Notes: generated by a model not told the origin, from the letters alone. Counted from the first letter of the stretch, positions 1 to 6,676 are shown. The stretch is DNA of 11,981 nucleotides from an uncultured Steroidobacter sp. (GCA_946478975.1 CAMLEO010000225.1:1-11981); one strand, 5' to 3'. Made by a program: numbers and translations.

Positions 1-296
1 GGATTGACGATCCAGACGTCCTGCACGGCTCGTCCATCCATGATCCACCCCACGATGAACTCACCCGTGCGGTGAATGGCTGTGCCGTCCTTCGCATAAT
101 CGGTGTATTCCACATCCCATGTGCCCACGATGCGACCAAGCACCTGCGCTTGATCGGCCAGCGCGGGGTTCGGAGTCGTTGCGTTGAGTGCGGCAGGAAA
201 GTCGAGCGGCGGCCCGCTCGCCGTGGCGCCGCCGCCGGCGGTCAATGCGAATAACAGACCTGAAGCGATCAACCAGGGCCCAACGTGAGATCTCAT
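1..296 (-). CDS. Secreted DUF1579-like/lipocalin-like protein, N-terminal part (cut by left edge)
   Basis: The frame runs off the left edge, leaving the first 98 codons. The ATG at 296 is preceded by a clear GGGAGG Shine-Dalgarno site six bases upstream, which fixes the start. Residues 1-26 look like a Sec signal peptide: Arg2, a hydrophobic stretch (about 8-20), and an A-T-A/S cleavage site near 26. The mature part contains GTWDVEYTDYAKDGT and a GWIMDGRAVQDVW segment, the start of beta-strands of the kind seen in DUF1579 and related small beta-barrel proteins; the family name is from memory of this pattern. Function is unknown, and the protein is probably periplasmic. It lies downstream of the small membrane-protein gene on the same strand, across a 117-bp gap with two inverted repeats, so it may be a separate unit. 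Confidence 0.75.
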   Translation of the reverse strand, partial: MRSHVGPWLIASGLLFALTAGGGATASGPPLDFPAALNATTPNPALADQAQVLGRIVGTWDVEYTDYAKDGTAIHRTGEFIVGWIMDGRAVQDVWIVN

Positions 297-348
297 ATCA
301 GCCTCCCTTTTGCCGATTCGGGAGCTCAGTGTAGGTGCCAAGGAACGC

Positions 349-364
349 AACGGCCCAGGCCGTT
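349..364. repeat. Perfect 7-bp inverted repeat with 2-nt loop
   Basis: AACGGCC (349-355) is followed by CA and then its exact reverse complement GGCCGTT (358-364). It lies in the 117-bp gene-free gap between the small membrane protein and the secreted DUF1579-like protein. No T-tract follows on either strand, so it is not a textbook intrinsic terminator. It could instead be a hairpin in the leader of the downstream gene or a protein-binding palindrome. Confidence 0.5.
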
Positions 365-366
365 CA

Positions 367-393
367 CTGCAGCGGGATGGGGATTCGCTGCAG
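367..393. repeat. Perfect 8-bp inverted repeat with 11-nt loop
   Basis: CTGCAGCG (367-374) and CGCTGCAG (386-393) form a perfect stem around an 11-nt loop, starting 2 bp after the neighbouring 349-364 hairpin. CTGCAG occurs a third time at 399-404, allowing an alternative pairing. The pair sits about 20 bp past the stop of the membrane-protein gene (minus strand). It may help end that transcript or form part of the leader of the next gene. It lacks a U-run. Confidence 0.5.
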
Positions 394-413
394 ATGGGCT
401 GCAGGTCAGATAG

Positions 414-662
414 CTACGTAAATGACGCTGGATCCTGGCCTTGCGCCTTCAATATGGCGTCGAGTTTTCGCTCCGCACGCAAATTTGAAGCGCCTACGAA
501 ATACCACGCCAAGACCACGTTTACGATTGGCATGAAGCCCCAAATCGTCCACTTGGTGACGTTTCTACCTTTGTCCTTGGCGAGTCGTCGTGCGACAAAG
601 CCGAAGACGAAAGACATGATGAGCAGCGGCAGAAACTGCACGAGGGCATTGGGTTGTTCCAT
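414..662 (-). CDS. Small two-helix membrane protein of unknown function
   Basis: An 82-residue protein. I chose the ATG at 662 because an AGGATGG site lies about 8 bases upstream and the protein then begins directly before its first helix. An in-frame ATG at 725 would add 21 polar residues that look non-coding. Two hydrophobic segments are visible at about residues 7-24 and 36-57, joined by a basic loop (ARRLAKDKGRN), and followed by a charged tail (RAERKLDAIL). The loop charge suggests it faces the cytoplasm, with both ends outside or re-entrant. I do not recognise the family. It lies on the same strand as hxsA, 194 bp downstream, so read-through from the hxs operon is possible but not shown. 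No motif ties it to HXS maturation. Confidence 0.7.
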   Translation of the reverse strand: MEQPNALVQFLPLLIMSFVFGFVARRLAKDKGRNVTKWTIWGFMPIVNVVLAWYFVGASNLRAERKLDAILKAQGQDPASFT

Positions 663-717
663 GTTGAATCCATCCTGGTTATATGAATGAATGTCACGCG
701 ATCTGCATCCAAGCGAT

Positions 718-831
718 TCAGGCAAAACCGAACCTGGCAGCGATCTTCAGACGATCCTTGTCGTTCGCGCGAATTGCCTCCGCCATGTGCGGATACTCCT
801 TGGCCAGCGCTGCAACGGCCGAATCACGCGA
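718..831 (-). pseudogene. Possible degraded C-terminal coding remnant between hxsA and the membrane-protein gene
   Basis: The gap downstream of hxsA contains a 37-codon open stretch ending in TGA at 718-720. Its translation looks protein-like, with Ala/Lys/Glu-rich helical composition (for example ALAKEYPHMAEAIRANDKD) ending in ARFGFA. It has no credible start: the only in-frame ATG leaves 22 residues and lacks a good ribosome-binding site. A TGA sits just upstream at 832-834. Shifting frame by one base upstream gives a similar-looking stretch (SLANFASLIA). This fits the tail of a gene broken by deletion and frameshift, but at this length chance is a serious alternative. Confidence 0.25.
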
Positions 832-856
832 TCAAGGATGCGAAGTTCGCCAGGCT

Positions 857-1432
857 TCAGAACGCGATTCCAAGCTTTTCCAAAGTATCCGAGCTCGGCA
901 TCCCCGTCGGCTTCAGCCCCTGGTCCCGCTGAAACTTCTTTAACGCATTCTCGGTGGTCGAATTGAACTTGCCGTCGATCTTGCACTTGCAGTAGCCGCG
1001 CGAGTTCAGCGCGCGTTGTATTCGCATCATGAGCTTTAAAGGCTCAGACGCGGCGGCATCGGCAGGAATGGCCGGCGTCAATGCACGAGGCGGCTTCGCG
1101 GGCGGCGCGACTTCAGATGGAGAAGGACTGGGTGCAGCAGGCGGTGAATAGCTCGGCAAGCTATAGCCGCCACCGCCCGAACTGGAATAGTGCGAGCTGT
1201 GGCTGGAATGAGAGCTATGACTCGAATGCGAGCGGTGCCCGACGAGAGTCCACCCGCCTTGGCGCGAGTTATTGAGGAATCTGACGGCCCGCGTATATTC
1301 GCTGTCGCGCAACTTATCCGCATCGCTGGCGGTCGAGTCTGGCTCGAGCCCTTTGCCGTCGCCGAAGCTGGCCGACGCGGCGGTTGAAATGAATGAGAGC
1401 AGACCTGCCATGAACTTCTTGAGCTCGCTCAT
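857..1432 (-). CDS. hxsA: HxsA, His-Xaa-Ser repeat precursor protein with peptidoglycan-binding-like C-terminus
   Basis: This is the substrate protein of the HXS system (191 aa). Residues 1-21 form a signal-like segment (Lys5-Lys6, hydrophobic 7-19, A-S-A at 19-21), so the protein is probably exported. Residues 66-83 are six consecutive His-Xaa-Ser triplets (HRS, four HSS, HYS), which the paired radical SAM proteins HxsB and HxsC are thought to modify. Residues 84-131 are a Gly then Pro/Ser/Ala-rich linker. Residues 132-191 (IQRALNSRGY, KIDGKFNSTTENALKKFQ) match the peptidoglycan-binding-domain-1 pattern, which suggests the matured protein is anchored at the cell wall. Cys148 and Cys150 lie inside that domain. 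The ATG overlaps the hxsC stop as ATGA, indicating translational coupling, with AGAGG about 10 bases upstream. The family assignment is firm from repeat, architecture and neighbours. The chemistry of the modification cannot be read from the sequence. Confidence 0.93.
   Translation of the reverse strand: MSELKKFMAGLLSFISTAASASFGDGKGLEPDSTASDADKLRDSEYTRAVRFLNNSRQGGWTLVGHRSHSSHSSHSSHSSHYSSSGGGGYSLPSYSPPAAPSPSPSEVAPPAKPPRALTPAIPADAAASEPLKLMMRIQRALNSRGYCKCKIDGKFNSTTENALKKFQRDQGLKPTGMPSSDTLEKLGIAF
1184..1237 (-). other. Six-unit His-Xaa-Ser core region inside hxsA
   Basis: These 18 codons encode HRSHSSHSSHSSHSSHYS. Codon choice differs between units: His is CAC or CAT, and Ser uses TCG, AGT, AGC, TCT and TCC. 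The DNA is therefore not a simple 9-bp tandem repeat even though the peptide is. This points to selection on the amino-acid pattern and to an established array, rather than a recent slippage expansion. Confidence 0.9.
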
Positions 1433-2622
1433 GCTCGTAGAGCCTCTGTTGAGAGACGGATAGGGCGAAGCGCCCGTGGGAGGTGTTCGCGTCGCGCCGA
1501 ACTAAAGAATCCGCAGCATCGGGATTTGACCGAGCAGTCGGCGCACTCCGGTTGATACTCATTCTTCCAGTCGGAAATACTCTGCGCCGCATGCGGCCAA
1601 AGCTCCCGAGGCAGCACACACAACGGAAGGTTATAAACAGATGTCGTGATGCCACGAGAGCGAAGCTCGGCAACTCCTTCGCACAGAGACGGCACAAACT
1701 CCTCGGGCTCTAGCCAGATTGCATTCCAATTGCCGCGCGCGAATCCCATGGGCTCCAGCCCCATCCACGCGACATGCGCAACGAACGGCAGATTCCTTGC
1801 GATGAAGTGAGCCAGTTGAGCCAGCCTGGGCGCCACCGCACGCTGAAGAACGATTCGAAGCTCTACGCTCTGATCGAGACGCGCGAGATTCATCAAGCCG
1901 CTGAGCGTCTGTGCGAACGCGCCCTGCGACTGAACGACATAGTCATGGATCTCTGGCGCGTCGGAATAAAGAGGAATGGCCCACGTCACTGCGGGCGAGC
2001 AACTGGCCGCAAGCGTGGCAAACTCGAACTCCGAAAATCTGCGGCCGTTCGTGAGAATGTGCAAACTCGTATTCGGCAGATGCTGGCGACAAGCGCGAAT
2101 CAGAGCAAGCAATCGGTCGCCGAGCAACGTCGGCTCGCCGCCAGTGATGCCGAGTGCGGGAATGTCCCGATCAATCAATCCGACCGCACGAATCAACCGA
2201 TCGATGCGCCCAGGGTCATCACGGTCGACAGGGGGCTGCGAACACATGATGCAATAGCTGTTACAGCGCTCGGTGACAAAGAGAGAATTGCTCGACGATC
2301 CACGGCGATAGATTGCATGCACAGACTGTGAACGCGGATCGACGCTCACGACTGCACCTGATTTGAAAGCCTCGGGATGGCGCACCTGATCGATGCGTGC
2401 CGAAGTGCAATCGAGGTGCTCTATCGTCGAAGGGCACATCACAGCACCCCACGCTAAGTCGGAGACGATTCGCGGCGAAGCGACGCAAGTTTCATCTTCG
2501 AGCAATAGCACACATTGCTCGGGCGACAGCCGGCTCGCCAGAAAGTCATCGATCGTGACGATCTTGAGGACCGCGCCCTTGGGCTCTCCTCGAATGCGCG
2601 CGTGCGAATTGAGATGCAGCAC
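1429..2622 (-). CDS. hxsC: HxsC, His-Xaa-Ser system radical SAM maturase
   Basis: Second radical SAM enzyme of the HXS pair, predicted cytoplasmic, 397 aa from the chosen start. The [4Fe-4S]/SAM-binding motif CxxxCxxC is at Cys120, Cys124 and Cys127 (sequence CNSYCIMC). The SAM-contacting GGEPT is at 161-165. The C-terminal part has NLPLCVLP (Cys335) and the run SISDWKNEYQPECADC. Cysteines 360, 363, 369 and 370 form a SPASM-like cluster for auxiliary Fe-S binding. I place the start at GTG 2622, two bases after the hxsB stop, because GGCGGAGG lies seven bases before it and the protein then begins like family members as I recall them. An ATG at 2661 in the same frame would add 13 residues, overlap hxsB and lack a good ribosome-binding site. 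The gene ends in an ATGA overlap with hxsA. Confidence 0.92.
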   Translation of the reverse strand: MLHLNSHARIRGEPKGAVLKIVTIDDFLASRLSPEQCVLLLEDETCVASPRIVSDLAWGAVMCPSTIEHLDCTSARIDQVRHPEAFKSGAVVSVDPRSQSVHAIYRRGSSSNSLFVTERCNSYCIMCSQPPVDRDDPGRIDRLIRAVGLIDRDIPALGITGGEPTLLGDRLLALIRACRQHLPNTSLHILTNGRRFSEFEFATLAASCSPAVTWAIPLYSDAPEIHDYVVQSQGAFAQTLSGLMNLARLDQSVELRIVLQRAVAPRLAQLAHFIARNLPFVAHVAWMGLEPMGFARGNWNAIWLEPEEFVPSLCEGVAELRSRGITTSVYNLPLCVLPRELWPHAAQSISDWKNEYQPECADCSVKSRCCGFFSSARREHLPRALRPIRLSTEALRA

Positions 2623-2624
2623 GA

Positions 2625-4133
2625 TCAGGCCTCCGCCCGACGATCTCTTGGGCTGAGCCATGAGATCAACGTCGGGAGCACTTGCTCGTCCGCGCGCGCC
2701 AGCAGCCGGAAGAGCCGTTGGAACAGCGCCGTCTGGCGCGTACAAAAGTCGCTGCTCGGTCGGTGGCCAATTGCACGGCCTTGAGTCGCATGGTGATGAG
2801 TCGGATCGGCTCCGCAGTAAGGCAGGAAGGCGCAGTCGGAGCAGCCCGGCAATGCTTCGGCGACGCCAGCATCCAGCAGGGCGCGAGCTTGCGGACTGGC
2901 GAACAACGTATCGTAAGAATCGCTCACGCCTCCGAGCCGGAACGTGCGGTCGCCCGTCTCAGCAAGCATCCGCCCCTCATCGGACGCATACACCGAACCC
3001 TCGTAGTTATAGACCAGAGTTCCGAGCATGGCGCCCGTTGGGGAGGTCAAGTCGACATAGCCCGAAGGAAACGGCGTGAGGATGTTCTGCAACAGCAGCC
3101 GCGTGTATGTTTCTTCGAGATACGTTCCTGCACGATTGATCTTGACGATGTGCGCCAGCGCCCGATCGTAGAAGGTCAGAAACTCCTGCACGCTGTAACC
3201 GACTTTGTGCCGGGATCGTTGAGCGAAGCCATAAGGGCTCAAGCTGCGCAGAAAGATGGAGGAAAAGCCGAGCTGTACGTACTCGTCGATCACGGCTTCG
3301 GGAGCGGACAAAGCACTGCGGGTGATTGTCACAAGTGCGCTGACCGCATCGGCGCCGAGTGCACGGCGCGTTCGTTCGATGGCCGCCAACGTTCGGGCAT
3401 GGCTGTCATGGCTCGGGTTGGGGCGATTGCGGTTGTGTAACCAAGCCGGCCCATCCAATGACGTTGACAAACTGATGGCATGCTCGCGACAAAATTCGAG
3501 ATGCGCAGCGGTGATGGCATGCAACGTGGTGGTGATGACGAAATCGATCTTCCGCTGCTCGACCCGATTCCGTCGTCGGATCGCTTCGACCATGAACCGG
3601 ATGCGATCGAACGCGAGCAGCGGCTCGCCGCCCTGGAACTCGATTTTCAGGTGCTGGCTTCGAGATTCAAAGATGCGCTCGATCACGGCTTCCGCGTGCG
3701 CCTGGCTCAAATCGAAGTGCGTCTCCCGGATGTTCTGTCGCGAGACCTGGCAGTACACGCAGGTGTGGTCGCATCGCAGGGTAACCACGACGATGTGTAA
3801 CGATGGACCGCCTTGGAAAAACGACTTGCGAGTTCGATACTGGCTGACCGCGAACGGCCAGAAACTCTCGGCATAGTTATCCAGCAGGAAATGCTTGGAG
3901 CGAAGATTGGCATACTCATCGTCGGTCGACGGCAGGCGATGAGTATGAAAGTGCTCGAACGTGTCCTCGGTAAGAAAGTGATACTCGCCGCAGTCGTTGA
4001 CCAGCAAAACGCGCTGCTCGATGCCTGGAATTCGGGTGAAGCGAAATGGAGCGAGCTGGTAGGTATCACCCGCGTGCGCATACGCCGAGATATCGGAGAA
4101 TGGCCGTCGCAACGAGGGCGCGGCGCTTATCAC
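2625..4133 (-). CDS. hxsB: HxsB, His-Xaa-Ser system radical SAM/SPASM maturase
   Basis: First radical SAM enzyme of the HXS pair (502 aa). An N-terminal domain of about 115 residues precedes the barrel. The CxxxCxxC motif is at Cys121, Cys125 and Cys128 (CDHTCVYC), and GGEP is at 168-171. A SPASM-type domain follows, with Cys431, Cys434, Cys440 and Cys464 (CSDCAFLPYCG), expected to hold auxiliary Fe-S clusters. Such proteins act on ribosomal peptides by SAM-derived radical chemistry. Here the likely target is the His-Xaa-Ser array of HxsA. Translation starts at a GTG (4133) that overlaps the hxsD TGA as GTGA, with GAGGG about nine bases upstream, indicating coupled translation. Length and motif set are normal and nothing suggests inactivation. 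The HxsB/HxsC distinction rests on the longer N-terminus, the SPASM layout and the gene order. Confidence 0.93.
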   Translation of the reverse strand: MISAAPSLRRPFSDISAYAHAGDTYQLAPFRFTRIPGIEQRVLLVNDCGEYHFLTEDTFEHFHTHRLPSTDDEYANLRSKHFLLDNYAESFWPFAVSQYRTRKSFFQGGPSLHIVVVTLRCDHTCVYCQVSRQNIRETHFDLSQAHAEAVIERIFESRSQHLKIEFQGGEPLLAFDRIRFMVEAIRRRNRVEQRKIDFVITTTLHAITAAHLEFCREHAISLSTSLDGPAWLHNRNRPNPSHDSHARTLAAIERTRRALGADAVSALVTITRSALSAPEAVIDEYVQLGFSSIFLRSLSPYGFAQRSRHKVGYSVQEFLTFYDRALAHIVKINRAGTYLEETYTRLLLQNILTPFPSGYVDLTSPTGAMLGTLVYNYEGSVYASDEGRMLAETGDRTFRLGGVSDSYDTLFASPQARALLDAGVAEALPGCSDCAFLPYCGADPTHHHATQGRAIGHRPSSDFCTRQTALFQRLFRLLARADEQVLPTLISWLSPRDRRAEA

Positions 4134-4447
4134 TGGGCGCGCCCTCGAACGCCCAAGCTCTCAGCGAGTGCAGCTGTTACCAACGCCTGCCTGATCGGCG
4201 CCGTCTCTGCATTTACCTGAGTTTGTATGGTGAAGTCGGCGAGCAGCCGTCGGAAGGATGTTTCCAGCTCGACCGCATCGCCGCCCTTGACAAAGAGCAC
4301 CACCGCGAGGCAATCGGGCCCAGCGAAATGAATCTCCGAGTCCGCCAGGTTCGACAGGGCATAAAGCGCCTTGTGCACCGCCGGAACCGGATAGCAACGG
4401 GTATCGACTGTGATGCGATGGCTGACTGGCCGAGGTTTGTCCGTCAC
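4130..4447 (-). CDS. hxsD: HxsD, small His-Xaa-Ser system protein
   Basis: Small partner protein of the HXS cluster (105 aa from the chosen start). Its central region (VDTRCYPVPAVHKALYALSN, residues 14-33) and the C-terminal IRQALVTAAL stretch fit the HxsD pattern as I recall it. HxsD is thought to assist the radical SAM pair, perhaps in substrate handling as PqqD-like proteins do; that role is inference. The start is uncertain. GTG 4447 has a purine-rich AAAGGGGGCAGG just upstream. GTG 4480, in the same frame, overlaps the stop of the upstream monooxygenase as GTGA but has no clear ribosome-binding site, and would add 11 residues rich in Lys/Gly. Either start leaves the gene tightly behind the monooxygenase. 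Its stop overlaps the hxsB GTG. Confidence 0.82.
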   Translation of the reverse strand: MTDKPRPVSHRITVDTRCYPVPAVHKALYALSNLADSEIHFAGPDCLAVVLFVKGGDAVELETSFRRLLADFTIQTQVNAETAPIRQALVTAALAESLGVRGRAQ

Positions 4448-4476
4448 CCTGCCCCCTTTCCCGAATGTTTTTATTT

Positions 4477-5976
4477 TCACGCATTCTTGATCTGGCGAGT
4501 TGCGAGGTCAAGCTCTGCTTCCTCCTTCTCACTGGCACCCTCGCCAACCCAGGCGACCACACCGTCCGGTCGCACCAGCAGCGCACTGAAGCCAAGTCGC
4601 TCCTTCACATCGGCTCCGATATACGTGATGAGCCCACCCCAGCGCCTGGCGATTGCACGACGCGACGCGAGCGAGTCGAAGTCTAGAAACAAACCACGTC
4701 CGCTGTTCAGGAGATCGCCAATCTTTCTCCCGTCGAGCAACTCAAAGTCGGGAACGCTGCGGCCGACGAGCGGATGACCGCTGCCAGGATCGTAGCGCAG
4801 GGATACGGCCCAGACTCGCTCGGCGAAGTATGTCGTGCCGTCACGCGTCGCCATCAGGTCTCGGATGATCGCTGCGAGCGCACGCGTACTCTGCGTCGGA
4901 CGCATGAGTGCGACCTGGGCGCGTGACCAATCGAGGATTTGCGCGGCTACGGGATGTCGTTCGCTTTCATAACTATCGAGCAGATTGGCCGGCGCATTGC
5001 CGCGGATTGTGGCTGCAAGCTTCCATCCCAGGTTCATCGCATCACCGAGCCCGAGGTTGAGCCCTTGGCCACCCAAGGGAGAATGGATGTGCGCGGCGTC
5101 GCCTGCGAGCAGCACCCGCCCCTGACGATATTTTGTTACTTGGAAGGCGCGATCGGTCCACGTGGCCGCAAGCTGGAGAGCGCTGACGGAAACGTCTGTG
5201 CAGGAAGCATTGCGCAACACCGCCTGCACGTGCTCGCGCGTGATGGGCTGAGTTCGATGGAACTTTCCGCCATCGAACTCGACCATCGCGATGGTCCCGG
5301 GCGGCGCGTAGGTGTACATGCCGGTCGGCGTGTAGCTGCGCCCCACGCGGAGCTTCTCCGGATCCGCGAGTTCGACGGCGACGGAATACCCTGTGAACTC
5401 GGGCTCGGTGCCGGTGAATTGAAAGTCACAAGCCTTGCGCACGGTGCTTCGACCGCCGTCGCAGCCAACGAGCCAGCGTGCGTGGAATGTTTTGTTAACG
5501 GTGTGGACGATCACGCCGTCCGGTGTCTGATCGATATCTTTGACGCCGGTGCCTCGGCGGATTTCAACGCCCAGCTGAGAGGCACGCTTGGCTAACACCG
5601 ACTCCAGATGCTCCAGCTCGATTGCGATGTTGGTGCCAGCGGGCGTGGGCAGACGATACTGCCATCGCGATGTATCGACGTTGTCGAGAGAGAACGGGAT
5701 GCCGGCGAAATGCCCGCCCCCGCCGCGCGGCGGCCGATTTGCACTTGTCGACGAGGTGATGTCGTCGAGCAATCCGCGGCGGTAGAAGGCCTCGATGCTC
5801 GGCGCCGAAAGGCCACGCATTCCAAATGGCAGCTGCTTCAACGGGGATCTCGGGTCCTCGGCCTGCTCCAGCACCAACACTGAAACACCCGCGAGCCGCA
5901 GCTCACAAGCGAGAAACAGCCCGACCGGCCCGGCGCCGGCAATGATTACGTCGTGAATTGAGTGGGGAACGTGCAT
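4477..5976 (-). CDS. FAD-dependent aromatic monooxygenase (class A flavoprotein hydroxylase)
   Basis: A 499-residue flavoprotein of the PheA/TfdB/polyketide-hydroxylase type, which inserts oxygen into aromatic rings using NAD(P)H, O2 and FAD. The N-terminal Rossmann motif GAGPVG is at 14-19 with Glu37 for the ADP ribose. The DG motif is in GCDGGRSTVR (171-180, Asp173-Gly174). The GD motif is in LLAGDAAHIHSPLGGQG (289-305). The C-terminal part (about 405-485) resembles the thioredoxin-like domain of this subfamily. ATG 5976 is chosen for its perfect AAGGAG site six bases upstream; the longer upstream frame is not convincing coding sequence. The substrate is unknown. It is followed directly by hxsD with 0-30 bp spacing, so co-transcription with hxsDBCA is likely. 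Whether it acts on HxsA or is a bystander is open. Confidence 0.9.
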   Translation of the reverse strand: MHVPHSIHDVIIAGAGPVGLFLACELRLAGVSVLVLEQAEDPRSPLKQLPFGMRGLSAPSIEAFYRRGLLDDITSSTSANRPPRGGGGHFAGIPFSLDNVDTSRWQYRLPTPAGTNIAIELEHLESVLAKRASQLGVEIRRGTGVKDIDQTPDGVIVHTVNKTFHARWLVGCDGGRSTVRKACDFQFTGTEPEFTGYSVAVELADPEKLRVGRSYTPTGMYTYAPPGTIAMVEFDGGKFHRTQPITREHVQAVLRNASCTDVSVSALQLAATWTDRAFQVTKYRQGRVLLAGDAAHIHSPLGGQGLNLGLGDAMNLGWKLAATIRGNAPANLLDSYESERHPVAAQILDWSRAQVALMRPTQSTRALAAIIRDLMATRDGTTYFAERVWAVSLRYDPGSGHPLVGRSVPDFELLDGRKIGDLLNSGRGLFLDFDSLASRRAIARRWGGLITYIGADVKERLGFSALLVRPDGVVAWVGEGASEKEEAELDLATRQIKNA

Positions 5977-6236
5977 GAACGGCTCCTTCAGGTCGACGTT
6001 CGACCGGAGCAGCTCATCACTGAGAACCGCACGGTGCGAACAAAACGGACGCAATCGTCCGATGTTCGTCGTGGGGATCTCATGCACGAGGCGCAAGACC
6101 AGAGCTTTCGTTGCCGAAAGGACTTGGGCTGACCACACCAAGCCTGCCTTTTTCGACGCGCGCTATATATACCGTTGCAGCGCTCGATCTGCAATGATCG
6201 TCTGCGAATCGAGCCATTCAACAAATCAGGCCTTCC
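5977..6236. promoter_or_regulatory. Divergent intergenic region between the monooxygenase-hxs unit and the GFA gene
   Basis: This 260-bp stretch contains no convincing gene and must hold the promoter for the long minus-strand unit, probably with one for the plus-strand GFA gene. The most promoter-like element is the AT-rich palindrome TATATATA at 6164-6171 in otherwise GC-rich DNA. On the minus strand a TTGCAG lies 17 bp before TATATA, a weak -35/-10 match. The palindrome could serve either direction. The resulting minus-strand leader before ATG 5976 would be about 180 nt, unusually long. No riboswitch or operator is recognised. Confidence 0.35.
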
Positions 6237-6665
6237 ATGACCGAAAGAACCGGGCATTGTCTGTGCGGCGCCGTCCGCTTCCGCCTCTCCGCCGAACCCC
6301 TGGCTGCCAGAATCTGCTGGTGTCGCGACTGCCAGCACCTGTCCGCCAATGGCATGGTCAACATGCTCGTGCCGACGGCGGCGCTCGAAATTTCCGGGCA
6401 ATTGAGCGAGTTCCTGCGAACGGCAGACAGCGGCAACAAAATTCGTCAGCGCTTCTGTCCCACCTGCGGGTCGCCGATGTTTGCAAACTCCGCCGCGAGG
6501 CCAGACGTCACGGCTGTGCGGGTAGGATCGCTGGACGATCCTTCTTCGGTGCGTCCGACCATGAACATCTGGAGCGGCAGCGCTCCCGCCTGGGCGTGCT
6601 TCGATCCAAAACTCGACCGCGTCGAGCAACAGCCGGCGCCGCCGCCGAAGACCATCGACAAATAA
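6237..6665 (+). CDS. GFA-family zinc-binding protein (glutathione-dependent formaldehyde-activating enzyme-like)
   Basis: A 142-residue protein with the complete cysteine pattern of the GFA/CENP-V zinc fold. Cys8 and Cys10 are in CLCGAVRF, Cys27, Cys29 and Cys32 in CWCRDC, and Cys74 and Cys77 in FCPTCGSPMF. Members were named after a glutathione-dependent formaldehyde-activating enzyme, but most have no proven activity and the substrate here is unknown. It is predicted cytoplasmic. The ATG follows a weak purine site, and the frame begins immediately with the family N-terminus. It ends about 80 bp before the ArsR gene. A second, more distant GFA-like protein lies at 8894-9496. Confidence 0.88.
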   Translation: MTERTGHCLCGAVRFRLSAEPLAARICWCRDCQHLSANGMVNMLVPTAALEISGQLSEFLRTADSGNKIRQRFCPTCGSPMFANSAARPDVTAVRVGSLDDPSSVRPTMNIWSGSAPAWACFDPKLDRVEQQPAPPPKTIDK

Positions 6666-6676
6666 ATACTTAGGTC

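Noticed and set aside
301..690. Plus-strand open frame across the membrane-protein gene (126 codons)
   Set aside because: It is antisense to a gene with two clear membrane helices and has no ribosome-binding site or recognisable protein features.
663..725. Upstream ATG at 725 as start of the small membrane protein
   Set aside because: It adds 21 polar residues overlapping the remnant region, while the ATG at 662 has an AGGATGG site and starts directly before the first membrane helix.
1184..1237. The HxS region as a DNA tandem repeat or CRISPR-like array
   Set aside because: The repetition is only in the peptide; the 9-bp units differ by synonymous codons and there are no spacers.
2682..3876. 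Long plus-strand open frames opposite hxsB
   Set aside because: They lie entirely antisense to a gene with complete radical SAM motifs, lack ribosome-binding sites, and their translations have the Arg/Ser-rich look of shadow frames in GC-rich DNA.
5977..6141. N-terminal extension of the FAD monooxygenase (55 extra residues)
   Set aside because: The internal ATG at 5976 has a perfect AAGGAG site and begins just before the FAD-binding Rossmann motif. The upstream residues look non-coding.
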